The notes under the pieces: generated by a model
The model's input: the letters and a program-made list of their open reading frames with translations, nothing else
What the model was told of the DNA's origin: nothing
Database searches by the model: none
Assembly (NCBI GenBank): GCA_903828565.1
Contig: CAIKMQ010000005.1
Coordinates: 33,784 to 97,783, forward strand
Source: an uncultured Leptolinea sp.
GTDB lineage: Bacteria > Chloroflexota > Anaerolineae > Anaerolineales > Anaerolineaceae
Direction of reading: 5' to 3'
DNA length: 64,000 bases
Part shown: one piece after another, positions 9,159-18,196 of the stretch
Layout: every line of letters begins with the position of its first letter
Position numbering within the stretch: position 1 is the first letter of the stretch
Translations under genes and position numbers: made by a program

Positions 9159-10658
9159 ATGAATAAGCGTAAACTGGTTTATGCTTTCCCTTTTTTATAT
9201 TCTCTGTTTCCAGTCTTCTCTTTAAGCTCAAATAACCTAACCTATGTGGATCTGGCGTCCATCATCAGGTCATTATTAATTTCATTGTTATTTACGCTAA
9301 TAGTTTATCTATTGATATTTATAACCACGAAGAATATATATAAGAGTGCCCTTTTCACTTTTCTGGTTCAAACGATCTTTTTCTCGTATGGTCATTTATA
9401 CTTTTTCTTTGAGACGAGAGCGCCTGGGATATTTCGTCACAGGTATATGATCTTTGTTTTTCTTGTTATTTTCATTACGGGATCGCTACTAATTCTTCGA
9501 AGTAAACGAAGGCATGACTCATTCATCCGGTATCTTTTTTGGTCTTCACTTTTTCTGGTAATCGTTTCCATGTATCCTACTGCAGCCAGGACAATACAGG
9601 CAATAATCTCGAACGATAAACGGACTGCAGAATTATTCAATGCACAAAAGCTAACTAGTCAACTAGTCAAGCCAGATATCTATTTGATCATATTAGATTC
9701 TTATACTCGCGCTGATGTCTTACAAAAAGAATACCAATTTGATAATTCCGAGTTTCTTCAAGAACTAAGCAACCAGGGGTTCTATATCGGAACATGCAGC
9801 ACGAGTAATTATCCTAGCACAAGGTTTTCCATCGGATCCTTGATGGAATCTAACTACATACAAGATATATTTCCTGATGGGAATCAAAATCCTTTTAGTA
9901 TTAGTTTTGTTATCAGCAATTTGCGATCATTGGGCTATTCGGTTTTTTCGTTTGAAAACAGATCAAAAGGTCATTTTGACCTCGGCGAGGATCGATTGCT
10001 CTCCCGCCAACATCCCCTGGATAATAATGGTTTTGGTGCGAGCGGATTAAATGAATTCGAATCAGAATTATTAGAAACCACCTTCATAAAAGTGTTTATC
10101 GATATGCCTCAGCTACTACCATTTTTCGATTTAGACAGGGCTGAATATTATGAACACTACCAGCAGGTGAAATACACTGTGTCTGAGTTACCTAACCTGG
10201 CAAATGTTGCTTCTCCCAAGTTTGTTTTTGTACATATACTCGTCCCTCACGAACCATATATCATCACTGAAAATGGCGAGTACAAGTACACCTCAAACAA
10301 AGACAAAGAAGGATATTTATCAGGCATCAAATATATCAATCAGGAGATGCTATCGATCGTCCAAATCCTGATAAGTGAATCCAAAATACCACCGATCATA
10401 ATTATCCAAGGAGATCATGGTTCTGCTCTTCCCGGGGTAACACCAGAGATAAGACATTCTATTCTCAACGCATATTATGTGAATGAGACTACCAAAGCAA
10501 ACCTTTACCCTTCGATCTCCCCCGTGAATTCATTTAGAGTGATCTTTAATACTTACTTCGGAACTAACTTGCCACTTCTTGATGATAAGTCATACTTCGC
10601 ATGGGGAACTTCTCAGCTGAATGATGGATTCCTTGTTCCGAGTAAGTGCACGCCATGA
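9159..10658 (+). CDS. Membrane-anchored sulfatase/alkaline-phosphatase-fold protein, AT-rich
   Basis: About 500 residues. The first 160 hold around five hydrophobic helices; the rest is an extracytoplasmic alkaline-phosphatase-superfamily domain. KPDIYLIILDSYTRAD holds the first metal Asp, the likely nucleophile region is SNYPSTRFSIGSL (Thr or Ser), and HILVPHEPYI and IIQGDHGS supply later metal ligands. Members cleave sulfate esters or transfer phospho-groups such as phosphoglycerol. No sulfatase C-x-P-x-R signature is visible, so a transferase role is possible. ATG at 9159 is preferred to TTG at 9144. Base composition is much richer in A/T than its neighbours, a sign of recent acquisition. 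A paralogue is at 13244. Confidence 0.75.
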   Translation: MNKRKLVYAFPFLYSLFPVFSLSSNNLTYVDLASIIRSLLISLLFTLIVYLLIFITTKNIYKSALFTFLVQTIFFSYGHLYFFFETRAPGIFRHRYMIFVFLVIFITGSLLILRSKRRHDSFIRYLFWSSLFLVIVSMYPTAARTIQAIISNDKRTAELFNAQKLTSQLVKPDIYLIILDSYTRADVLQKEYQFDNSEFLQELSNQGFYIGTCSTSNYPSTRFSIGSLMESNYIQDIFPDGNQNPFSISFVISNLRSLGYSVFSFENRSKGHFDLGEDRLLSRQHPLDNNGFGASGLNEFESELLETTFIKVFIDMPQLLPFFDLDRAEYYEHYQQVKYTVSELPNLANVASPKFVFVHILVPHEPYIITENGEYKYTSNKDKEGYLSGIKYINQEMLSIVQILISESKIPPIIIIQGDHGSALPGVTPEIRHSILNAYYVNETTKANLYPSISPVNSFRVIFNTYFGTNLPLLDDKSYFAWGTSQLNDGFLVPSKCTP

Positions 10659-10757
10659 GAGTGATTTGTTGATAGACTTACGATATAAGAGAGTCATAGT
10701 ACAATCATCGGTAAGTCACCGGTGTTGATTGACAAAGTTAAACTATAGTGAGTGAGA

Positions 10758-11633
10758 ATGACGAAATCTGTGAAAATTGGTGAAAAGTACGTTGGTGAAG
10801 GCCACCCCACCTATATCGTCGGGGAAATAGGCATCAACCATAATGGCGATGTACAACTGGCAAAGGATATGATCGCTATGGGTGCGCGCTGTGGCCTGGA
10901 TGCAGTCAAATTCCAGAAACGCACACCCGAATTATGCGTACCTCCCGAGCAGCGCGGACAAATGCGCGAAACCCCCTGGGGCTATATCAGTTACCTGGAT
11001 TACCGGTACAAGGTGGAGTTTAGCGAAAAAGAATATCGCGAGATCGATGATACCTGCCGCGAGCTTGGCATCACCTGGTTCGCCTCAGTCTGGGATGAGC
11101 CGTCCGTGGAATTCATGGAGCAGTTCAACCCGGTGTGCTATAAAATTCCGTCAGCAGCGTTGACCGATCATGGATTACTGAGAGCAGCGCGCAAGACCGG
11201 AAGGCCGATCATCCTTTCCACCGGTATGTCCACTGTGGAGCAGATCACTGCCGCGGTAGAGGCTGCCGGGCGTGACAATCTGGTGATCACCCATACCACC
11301 AGTGCTTACCCCTGCGAACCGGAAGATCTGAATCTGATGACGATCCGGACACTGCAGCAGCTGTTCGATGTACCCGTTGGATATTCCGGGCACGAGGTTG
11401 GCCTGGTACCTTCGGCGGTGGCAGTGGGATTGGGCGCCTGCCTGGTGGAAAGGCACATCACCATTGATCGCGCGCTTTGGGGTACAGATCAGGCTGCTTC
11501 TGTGGAGCCTGAGGGTGTGGAAAAACTGGTGAAATACATCCGCGTGACTGAAAAATCACTGGGCGACGGCGTCAAGCGGGTCTATGAAAGCGAAATGCCT
11601 TCCCTGCGCAAATTGCGCCGGGTGCAGGAATAA
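10758..11633 (+). CDS. neuB: NeuB-family nonulosonate synthase, without SAF domain
   Basis: A TIM-barrel synthase that joins phosphoenolpyruvate to an amino-hexose (or its 6-phosphate) to give a nine-carbon acid. Signature blocks are VGEIGINHNGD, DAVKFQKR, KIPSAALTD, ILSTGMST and VGYSGHEVG. The protein ends near residue 291 right after the barrel; usual NeuB enzymes reach 335-350 with a C-terminal antifreeze-like SAF domain that caps the active site, and that domain is absent here. GTG at 10752 is an alternative start. It follows a 99-base A/T-rich gap. With the NeuA-HAD fusion this suggests a 9-phosphate route, but no NeuC is in view. Confidence 0.85.
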   Translation: MTKSVKIGEKYVGEGHPTYIVGEIGINHNGDVQLAKDMIAMGARCGLDAVKFQKRTPELCVPPEQRGQMRETPWGYISYLDYRYKVEFSEKEYREIDDTCRELGITWFASVWDEPSVEFMEQFNPVCYKIPSAALTDHGLLRAARKTGRPIILSTGMSTVEQITAAVEAAGRDNLVITHTTSAYPCEPEDLNLMTIRTLQQLFDVPVGYSGHEVGLVPSAVAVGLGACLVERHITIDRALWGTDQAASVEPEGVEKLVKYIRVTEKSLGDGVKRVYESEMPSLRKLRRVQE

Positions 11634-11654
11634 TAGCAACTGGAGGAAGAAAAA

Positions 11655-11870
11655 ATGAGCGGATTATTTACACAGTTATTAACAGGGGGCTTCGGTGCCC
11701 GCCTGGTTTACCTGGATCCCGGTTCCGGGAGTTACCTCATTCAGATTCTGATCGCGGCACTACTTGGTGGCGCTTTTGCGATCAAAGCTTTCTGGAAACA
11801 AATATCTGGATTTTTCGCCAGCTTGTTTGGCAAAAAGAAAGATGATAACCTGGATGACCAACCCAAATAA
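11655..11870 (+). CDS. Small membrane protein with LDPGSGS motif
   Basis: A 71-residue protein with a strong ribosome site (TGGAGGAAG) and an ATG at 11655. The N-terminal half holds VYLDPGSGSYLIQ, followed by one hydrophobic helix (ILIAALLGGAFAIKAFW) and a charged, Lys/Asp-rich tail. Similar small proteins sit in exopolysaccharide loci of several phyla; I know of no function. Its end overlaps the start of the next gene (ATG at 11854), which suggests translational coupling to the methyltransferase. Confidence 0.7.
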   Translation: MSGLFTQLLTGGFGARLVYLDPGSGSYLIQILIAALLGGAFAIKAFWKQISGFFASLFGKKKDDNLDDQPK

Positions 11871-13236
11871 ACTATCCTCCTCTTTCCGCGATCCTTCGGG
11901 CTTCATGTTTCGCAGGGATGGGCGGTTATACCGTCAGGTGAACGTTCATTACCAAGCCGAGTATGATCGCCTGGTGCAAAGCGGACTGCTGGAGAAGCTG
12001 GTTCAGGCGGGCTTGTTGGTTTTTGCGCCGGTGGTGGAGGTAAAACCTGCTGATGCCAGCACGGCATACAAGGTGCTGCAACCGGAAGAACTACCCCTCA
12101 TCTCTTACCCCTATGAGTGGTCATTCACGCAATACAAAGATGCTGCCCTGGCTACCTTGCAGATCCAAAAGCGCGCTTATGAAGCCGGCTTTGCCTTGAA
12201 AGATGCCAGCACGTATAACATGCAGTTTCATCACGACCGGCCGGTATTTATCGACACCCTTTCCTTTGAAACCTACAGGGAAGGCGAACCCTGGGTGGCG
12301 TATCGCCAGTTCTGCCAGCATTTTCTCGCGCCTTTGGCTTTAATGTCTTTAGTGGATATCCGCCTATCGCAGTTGATGCGGGTATATATTGATGGTATCC
12401 CCCTGGACCTGGCCGCAAAACTGCTGCCCGGTTCTTCAAAAATGAATCTGGGGTTGGCGGCTCATATCCATGCGCATGCTGCTGCCCAGGTACGCTATGC
12501 GGATGACCCGGTGGCGAAAAAGGATATTCGCGGAAAGATGGGCAGAAATGCCTTCCTCGGTTTACTGGATTCGCTGGAATCCACCGTGCGCGGCTTGACT
12601 TTGAAAACCGTGAAGACCGAGTGGGCCGAGTATTACAACGCAACCAATTACACCGATACTTCGTTGGCTGAAAAAGGGAAACTGGTGGAAAGCATGCTTG
12701 TCCGCGTGAAACCGGCCAGTGTTTGGGATTTGGGCGCGAACAATGCATATTTCAGCCGGATAGCTGCCAGCCGGGGAATCTTCACGGCAGCATTCGATAT
12801 AGATCCGCTGGCAGTGGAAGCAGCATACCTGCAGATGAAGGAAAAGAAAGAGCAGAACCTGCTGCCTTTGGTGCTGGATCTGGCGAATCCCAGCCCGGCG
12901 ATTGGGTGGCATCACGCGGAGCGTGATTCTTTCCTGCAGCGCGGTCCGGCAGATTGTGTCATGGCTCTCGCGCTCATCCATCACCTGGCGATCTCAAACA
13001 ATGTCCCGCTGGGCGCGCTGGCATCTTTCTTCGCAGATGCAGGTAAAACGCTCATCATTGAATTCGTTCCGAAAGGTGACAGCCAGGTGGACCGGTTATT
13101 ATCCACCCGCGAGGATATCTTCCCCGATTACAACATCCAGGGATTCGAGCAGGCTTTCAAAGAGCAATTCAAAATTCTTGAAGCGCAACCGATTGCCGGC
13201 ACAAAACGAACCTTGTATTTGATGGAAAGAAAATAG
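11854..13236 (+). CDS. Large SAM-dependent methyltransferase, NoeA-like
   Basis: About 460 residues. I start it at ATG 11854 inside the end of the small membrane protein gene; a longer frame to 11764 would overlap that gene heavily. The C-terminal half carries a class I SAM site: SVWDLGANNAYFSRIA (motif I), AFDIDPLAV, and VMALALIHHLAI. The N-terminal 250 residues, beginning FRDPSGFMFRRDGRLYRQV, match a family often described as nodulation protein NoeA-like. A sugar-modifying methyltransferase is likely from context; the acceptor is unknown. Confidence 0.75.
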   Translation: MTNPNKLSSSFRDPSGFMFRRDGRLYRQVNVHYQAEYDRLVQSGLLEKLVQAGLLVFAPVVEVKPADASTAYKVLQPEELPLISYPYEWSFTQYKDAALATLQIQKRAYEAGFALKDASTYNMQFHHDRPVFIDTLSFETYREGEPWVAYRQFCQHFLAPLALMSLVDIRLSQLMRVYIDGIPLDLAAKLLPGSSKMNLGLAAHIHAHAAAQVRYADDPVAKKDIRGKMGRNAFLGLLDSLESTVRGLTLKTVKTEWAEYYNATNYTDTSLAEKGKLVESMLVRVKPASVWDLGANNAYFSRIAASRGIFTAAFDIDPLAVEAAYLQMKEKKEQNLLPLVLDLANPSPAIGWHHAERDSFLQRGPADCVMALALIHHLAISNNVPLGALASFFADAGKTLIIEFVPKGDSQVDRLLSTREDIFPDYNIQGFEQAFKEQFKILEAQPIAGTKRTLYLMERK

Positions 13237-13243
13237 ATCAAGA

Positions 13244-14821
13244 ATGAAGACGCTGGAACAGCGGGAGAAGGTTCCCTTCCACCCCTTGCTTTTTGCCCTG
13301 TACGGGCCGCTGGCGTTGATGGCCAGCAATATTCTGCAGATACGGCCGGGGGATGCCCTCCGGTCGTTGATCGTTTTTTTGATCCTGGGATTGATCGTAT
13401 TCGGCCTGGCGCGGCTGATGACAAAAAGCTGGCAGCGCGGCGCGCTGGCAGCATCCCTCTTTCTGCTGCTGTTCATCAGCTATGGGCAGGTGCTTAGCCC
13501 GCTGAAAAGCATCAGCTGGGGTGGAGAGATCATTGGCAGGCACCGATACCTGATCCCTGCTTTTCTGTTGATCGGCGGGCTGGGTTTCTGGGGTATCTCA
13601 AGATTAAAGGGGAATCTACGCGGAATGAATGGCGCGGCTAATCTTGCTGCCCTCGCCCTGATCGTGTTCCCAGTATTCCAGCTGGCATCCACCGCAGTCA
13701 TGACTGCCCGGAATGAAAAGCTTAACAAGGCATCTGTGGATACCATTGCTGCAGACGGAACAAACACCGTCACGGTCAAACCGGATGTGTATTACATAAT
13801 TCTGGATATGTATGGCCGGGATGATGTTTTAAGTGAAAGATATCATTACGATAACAGTGCCTTCCTGACCCAGCTCGAAGACATGGGCTTCATTATCACG
13901 CGCTGCAGTGTCACCAATTACAACATGACCGAGCTTTCCCTGGCTTCCAGCTTCAATATGAACTACCTGGATACACTGGGCGACCAGTATACAGCGGGGA
14001 GCACGGATCGCAGCGGCCTACCGTCCCTGATCCATCGCAGCGCGGTACGTTCCATATTCCAGCAAATGGGGTACCGGTTTATTAATTTTGAAAGCGGGTT
14101 TACGTTTACCGAGATTCGGGATGCCGATGAATTCCTCATCCCCTCGTATGTGGAACTGGAAAACAAAGGCCGGAGTCTTCAAATGAACGCCTTTGAATCC
14201 CTGCTGGTGAAGACAACAGGCTTCGTGATCGTGGAAGACGCACAAACCCGCTGGCTTTCACCTGTGGTGGATGCTTTGGATATGCGGCGCATCCATGTGG
14301 TACGCGAACTCTACCTGCTGGATAAACTGCCAACATTGGCTGCTGGAGAGCCATCCCCCAAATTCGTCTATGCGCATATTCTCATTCCGCACCCGCCATT
14401 TGTTTTCTCATCGCAGGGTGTCAATCTGGAACTCCCATCCAGTTATGGCCCGGATGGCAAAGGGCCTTCTGAAAAGGACTACGGCATCGGTTACCGCAAT
14501 CAGTTGGACTACATCGATGCCCGACTGATCCCGATATTACAGCAGATCATTGCCGATTCAGAGACTCCACCGATCATCATCGTTCAGGGAGATCACGGCG
14601 TGGATCCGAAACGCTCCTTCATACTGAATGCCTATTATCTGCCGGAACAGGCAAAGTCACCCGCCTGGCAGAGTATCTCCCCGGTCAATACTTTCCGTAT
14701 GGTATTAAACACCTATTTTCAGGGAACCTACCCGTATCTGCCGGATACAAATTTTGCATCCACAGACAAAGCGCCATTCGATTTCACAATCATTGAGAAT
14801 GAAAGGGTTTGCCAGCCTTGA
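13244..14821 (+). CDS. Membrane-anchored sulfatase/alkaline-phosphatase-fold protein
   Basis: A 525-residue paralogue of the protein at 9159, with normal base composition for this locus. About five hydrophobic helices fill residues 12-150. The catalytic domain has KPDVYYIILDMYGRDD, the nucleophile-like SVTNYNMTELSLASS, YAHILIPHPPFVF and IIVQGDHG. The pattern matches LTA-synthase/sulfatase-like membrane enzymes that act on polymers outside the cell. Starting 8 bases after the methyltransferase stop, it is in the same transcript. It could desulfate the glycan made by this cluster or add phospho-substituents; sequence alone does not separate these. Confidence 0.8.
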   Translation: MKTLEQREKVPFHPLLFALYGPLALMASNILQIRPGDALRSLIVFLILGLIVFGLARLMTKSWQRGALAASLFLLLFISYGQVLSPLKSISWGGEIIGRHRYLIPAFLLIGGLGFWGISRLKGNLRGMNGAANLAALALIVFPVFQLASTAVMTARNEKLNKASVDTIAADGTNTVTVKPDVYYIILDMYGRDDVLSERYHYDNSAFLTQLEDMGFIITRCSVTNYNMTELSLASSFNMNYLDTLGDQYTAGSTDRSGLPSLIHRSAVRSIFQQMGYRFINFESGFTFTEIRDADEFLIPSYVELENKGRSLQMNAFESLLVKTTGFVIVEDAQTRWLSPVVDALDMRRIHVVRELYLLDKLPTLAAGEPSPKFVYAHILIPHPPFVFSSQGVNLELPSSYGPDGKGPSEKDYGIGYRNQLDYIDARLIPILQQIIADSETPPIIIVQGDHGVDPKRSFILNAYYLPEQAKSPAWQSISPVNTFRMVLNTYFQGTYPYLPDTNFASTDKAPFDFTIIENERVCQP

Positions 14822-16443
14822 GCGCATTGCAGCAGCGGATCACCCGGATAAGCAGCCGTTTGCGCGGAGCATGGAGCCGGCGGCAGAACGATGCAGCCCT
14901 GAAAGCTATGGCTCAACTGGTGGCATCGCGTGCCCGACCGCAAAAGAGCCAGACACCCGTTGTCTTGTTCAATGCATCTACGCGCTTGAGTGGCTTAAGC
15001 CTGAATGCAGCGTTTTCCCTGTTGACAGCCTGGGGGTTGCGCCTGAGGGGTATACCCGTGATCCATTTTGTCTGCCAGCAGGGTATGAGCCGTTGCGTGT
15101 TGGGTACCAACCGGGATGATGTCAGTCAGACACCGCCTTGCGAACAGTGCATTGCACATTCGAGAATGGAGTATTTTGGTGCTGATGTGCGCTGGTTTGG
15201 GTATACCCGCGATGAGAAGCTGGCACGCATTATCCAGGGGATGAGCTTGACCGAATTGGAGCAGCTGGTCTTCAATGATCTGCCCCTGGGTAAGCTGGTG
15301 ATGCCGGCGTTACGCTGGGAACTCCGCAGGCACCATCTGGTGGAGGATGACGCTACCCGCTTTTTGTACCGGGAGTTCATCCTTTCAGCCTGGAATGTTG
15401 CTGTGAATTTCTCAAAGGTATTGGATGAAGTCAAACCGCAGGTTGTGCTGGTTTTCAACGGCCAGTTCTTCCCTGAAGCCACAGCCCGCTATCTTGCCCG
15501 CCAGCGCGGTATTCGCACGGTGGCCCATGAGGTGGGGTTGATGCCGTTCACGGCCTTCTTCACAGAAGGGGAAGCCACAGCCTATCCTATCGATATCCCG
15601 GATGGCTGCAAGCTGACACAGGCGCAGGATGAAAAACTGGATGCATACTTGCAGAAACGCTTCCAGGGCAACTTCAAGATGGCTGGCATCCAATTCTGGC
15701 ATGGCATGCGTCCGCTGGACCCCGAATTGCTGCAAAAGATGGCGAAGTTCCGCTGGACGGTTCCGGTATTTACCAATGTGATCTTTGATACCAGCCAGCC
15801 GCATTCCAATGTGATCTTCCCGGATATGTTCACCTGGCTGGATGAAGTATTGACATTGGCAAAACGGCATCCGCAGGTTCTCTTCATTATCAGGGCGCAC
15901 CCCGATGAGTTACGTCCCGGATCAGCCAAGCAAAGCCGAGAGACGGTGAGAGACTGGGTGAAGAGCTCCGGCGCGCTGGATTTGCCCAACATCCATTATA
16001 TCGACCCGCTGGAGTATGTCAGTTCCTATGAATTGATCCAGCGATCCAAATTCACGATGGTGTACAACTCCAGCATCGGCCTAGAGGCAGCCATCATGGG
16101 AGCCGCGGTGCTATCTGCCGGGCGCTCCCGCTACACGGCCTACCCGACTGTTTTCTTCCCGCCGGATCGGGCTGCCTATCAACAAAAGGTGGAAGAGATG
16201 CTATTCGCGGAAGAGATTCGCGTACCAATTGAATTTGTCCGCATGTCGCGCCTTTTCCTGTATTACCAGTTGTTCAAGACTGGGCTGCCATTCAGCGAAT
16301 ACCTGCAAGAAAGTAGTCGCCCTGGACTGGTAAAAATTAAGAATTTTAAAGTGGATCAATTACTGCCGGATAGGTCAGTTTCATTGGGTGTGATTTGGCG
16401 CGGATTAATCGAAAACGGTAGTTTCTATCTGGAGAATGAATGA
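14818..16443 (+). CDS. Capsule-polysaccharide-synthesis-like GT-B protein
   Basis: About 540 residues. I prefer TTG at 14818, which overlaps the upstream stop and has GAAAGGG ten bases before it; TTG 14809 is too close to that site. The second half resembles capsule synthesis and glycerophosphotransferase-type GT-B folds: LFIIRAHPDEL, then VYNSSIGLEAAIMGAAVLSAG, which is the donor-site loop where such enzymes hold the nucleotide. VVLFNASTRLSGLSLNAA near residue 50 is a possible acceptor-domain loop. It overlaps the next gene by 4 bases. A transfer role in capsule assembly is likely; the donor is unknown. Confidence 0.65.
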   Translation: MSALQQRITRISSRLRGAWSRRQNDAALKAMAQLVASRARPQKSQTPVVLFNASTRLSGLSLNAAFSLLTAWGLRLRGIPVIHFVCQQGMSRCVLGTNRDDVSQTPPCEQCIAHSRMEYFGADVRWFGYTRDEKLARIIQGMSLTELEQLVFNDLPLGKLVMPALRWELRRHHLVEDDATRFLYREFILSAWNVAVNFSKVLDEVKPQVVLVFNGQFFPEATARYLARQRGIRTVAHEVGLMPFTAFFTEGEATAYPIDIPDGCKLTQAQDEKLDAYLQKRFQGNFKMAGIQFWHGMRPLDPELLQKMAKFRWTVPVFTNVIFDTSQPHSNVIFPDMFTWLDEVLTLAKRHPQVLFIIRAHPDELRPGSAKQSRETVRDWVKSSGALDLPNIHYIDPLEYVSSYELIQRSKFTMVYNSSIGLEAAIMGAAVLSAGRSRYTAYPTVFFPPDRAAYQQKVEEMLFAEEIRVPIEFVRMSRLFLYYQLFKTGLPFSEYLQESSRPGLVKIKNFKVDQLLPDRSVSLGVIWRGLIENGSFYLENE

Positions 16444-17309
16444 TTCAATTGCCGTTGCAAGTAAAAGTGCCATTAAAGCAGGTTCGCTGGCAATTACGCA
16501 GGACACAGGCTGGCCTTCGTTGGGGTAATGCCGAATTGCAGCGCATGCCGGTGGTGATCGCGAATTCCATGCCGAAATCCGGTTCCCACCTCATCATCCA
16601 GATCCTCGAAGGCCTGCCGCAGATCGGTCCGTTCGTGAATCCCGGTGTGCCGCCTCTCAACCGGAACGAGAGGAACGACAAACAACCGGATGATGTAATC
16701 ATCCAGAAGTTACACCGGTTGAAACCGGGCGATTTCACTTATTGCTACCTTCCGGCAAAAGAGCCGTTCGTTTCGGAATTGTTGAACCCACGGATTGCGC
16801 CGATCTTTGTATCACGTGATCCTCGTGATACGATCATCTCGCATGTTTTCTATGCCACCGAGTTGAACCCGAAGCACCAGCTGAGGCCGTATTACCGAGA
16901 TGTGCTGAAAACTATGGAAGAGCGGATCGATGCCACGATCCACGGCATCAACGATGGCGAATATCGTTTGGGAAATGTTGCAGTAAAGTACCGCGCGTAT
17001 CTCCCCTGGTTTGAACACCCCGAGGTACTGTGCCTGCGATTTGAGGATCTGGTGTTGGACCGCAACGCATCCATTGCCCGCATCCTGGATCTGTTGGCTG
17101 CCCACGGGTTTACCCCGCGTGTCTCCCGCGATGAAGCCATTCAAAAACTGGCAGGGTCGATCCAACCGAAACGCTCCGGCACCTTCCGCAAAGGACAGCC
17201 GGGGAACTGGCGCGAGCATTTTACAGCAGCGAATATCCGGCACTTTAAAGAAAAGACCGGGGATCTGTTGATCCAGATGGGTTACGAGAAGAACAGGGAC
17301 TGGAAATGA
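16440..17309 (+). CDS. PAPS-dependent sulfotransferase (first of a tandem pair)
   Basis: A 289-residue carbohydrate or small-acceptor sulfotransferase. Residues 45-50 PKSGSH form the 5'-phosphosulfate loop, and SRDPRDTIISHVF (125-137) binds the 3'-phosphate of PAPS. CLRFEDLVLDR and, near the C terminus, RSGTFRKGQPGNWREHF (the RKG-type motif) complete the family signature. It lacks a signal peptide, so it acts in the cytoplasm, on lipid-linked or nucleotide sugars. It joins its neighbours by ATGA overlaps on both sides. The PAPS source is the fused enzyme at 5296. Confidence 0.9.
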   Translation: MIQLPLQVKVPLKQVRWQLRRTQAGLRWGNAELQRMPVVIANSMPKSGSHLIIQILEGLPQIGPFVNPGVPPLNRNERNDKQPDDVIIQKLHRLKPGDFTYCYLPAKEPFVSELLNPRIAPIFVSRDPRDTIISHVFYATELNPKHQLRPYYRDVLKTMEERIDATIHGINDGEYRLGNVAVKYRAYLPWFEHPEVLCLRFEDLVLDRNASIARILDLLAAHGFTPRVSRDEAIQKLAGSIQPKRSGTFRKGQPGNWREHFTAANIRHFKEKTGDLLIQMGYEKNRDWK

Positions 17310-18196
17310 GCATACCTGGCGAGTTAAAAGTGATTTTAAAATTCCAGACAAAACTGGTTAGGCGGGTCTGGCGGCGTTACAAGAAACAGAATGCCTTACA
17401 CAGAGCTGGTTCGCCCGGGCTGGAGAGCTCCCCGGTGTTCTTCACCAATTCTTTCCCGAAAAGCGGAACCCATCTGCTTACCCAGGTGTTGGAAGGCTTT
17501 CCGCTGGTTGGACCGGCTGTGGATAGCGGGCTGCCTGCCGTGGTCATGTTCGAAGGTGCCAGCGGCAGAGAACGCACAACCCGCGAGATCTTACGGGATT
17601 TACGGAACCTTTCTCACGGGGATATTGGTTATGGCCATCTGCATGCTCGGCCTGAGATTGTGGATCTTTTTACCGCTGAAGATTTCTGTGCGTATTTCAT
17701 CTTAAGAGATCCGCGGGATGTGGTTGTTTCGCATGTCCACTACGTGACGGATATTGAACCGAACCATGTTCATCACCAATACTATACGCAAACTTTAAAA
17801 ACATTCGATGAACGCTTACGCACCAGCATCTTAGGCAGACCGGATGCAGCCAACCCGTTCCCGGATATTGCCGGCCGTTTCGCGCCGTTTTTGGGTTGGA
17901 TGTCGCAACCATCCGTACTGGCATTGAAGTACGAGGATTTCAATACAGATCGCGCAGCTGCGGTTGGTACAGTTTTACAGCATGCAGTCAAGCGCGGCTT
18001 TCAGTTGACCACATCGCAAGAACAAGCGGTCGAGCTATTGATGGCTCAAATGGACCCGCAGCGTTCACCCACCTTCCGTCAGGGAAAGTCGGGCGGCTGG
18101 CGGGCAAAGTTCACGGATGAGCACAAATCCCTTTTCAAGCAGGTGGCTGGCAGCCTGTTGATCACCCTGGGATATGAACAAGATGAGAACTGGTAA
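17306..18196 (+). CDS. PAPS-dependent sulfotransferase (second of a tandem pair)
   Basis: A 296-residue paralogue of the preceding gene. The 5'-phosphosulfate loop is PKSGTH at 51-56, the 3'-phosphate motif is LRDPRDVVVSHVHY at 133-146, and RSPTFRQGKSGGWRAKF is the C-terminal signature, with RQG in place of RKG. The two differ most between these motifs, where acceptor contacts lie, so they probably sulfate different positions. It overlaps the previous gene by ATGA and the next by about 20 bases. Confidence 0.9.
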   Translation: MSIPGELKVILKFQTKLVRRVWRRYKKQNALHRAGSPGLESSPVFFTNSFPKSGTHLLTQVLEGFPLVGPAVDSGLPAVVMFEGASGRERTTREILRDLRNLSHGDIGYGHLHARPEIVDLFTAEDFCAYFILRDPRDVVVSHVHYVTDIEPNHVHHQYYTQTLKTFDERLRTSILGRPDAANPFPDIAGRFAPFLGWMSQPSVLALKYEDFNTDRAAAVGTVLQHAVKRGFQLTTSQEQAVELLMAQMDPQRSPTFRQGKSGGWRAKFTDEHKSLFKQVAGSLLITLGYEQDENW

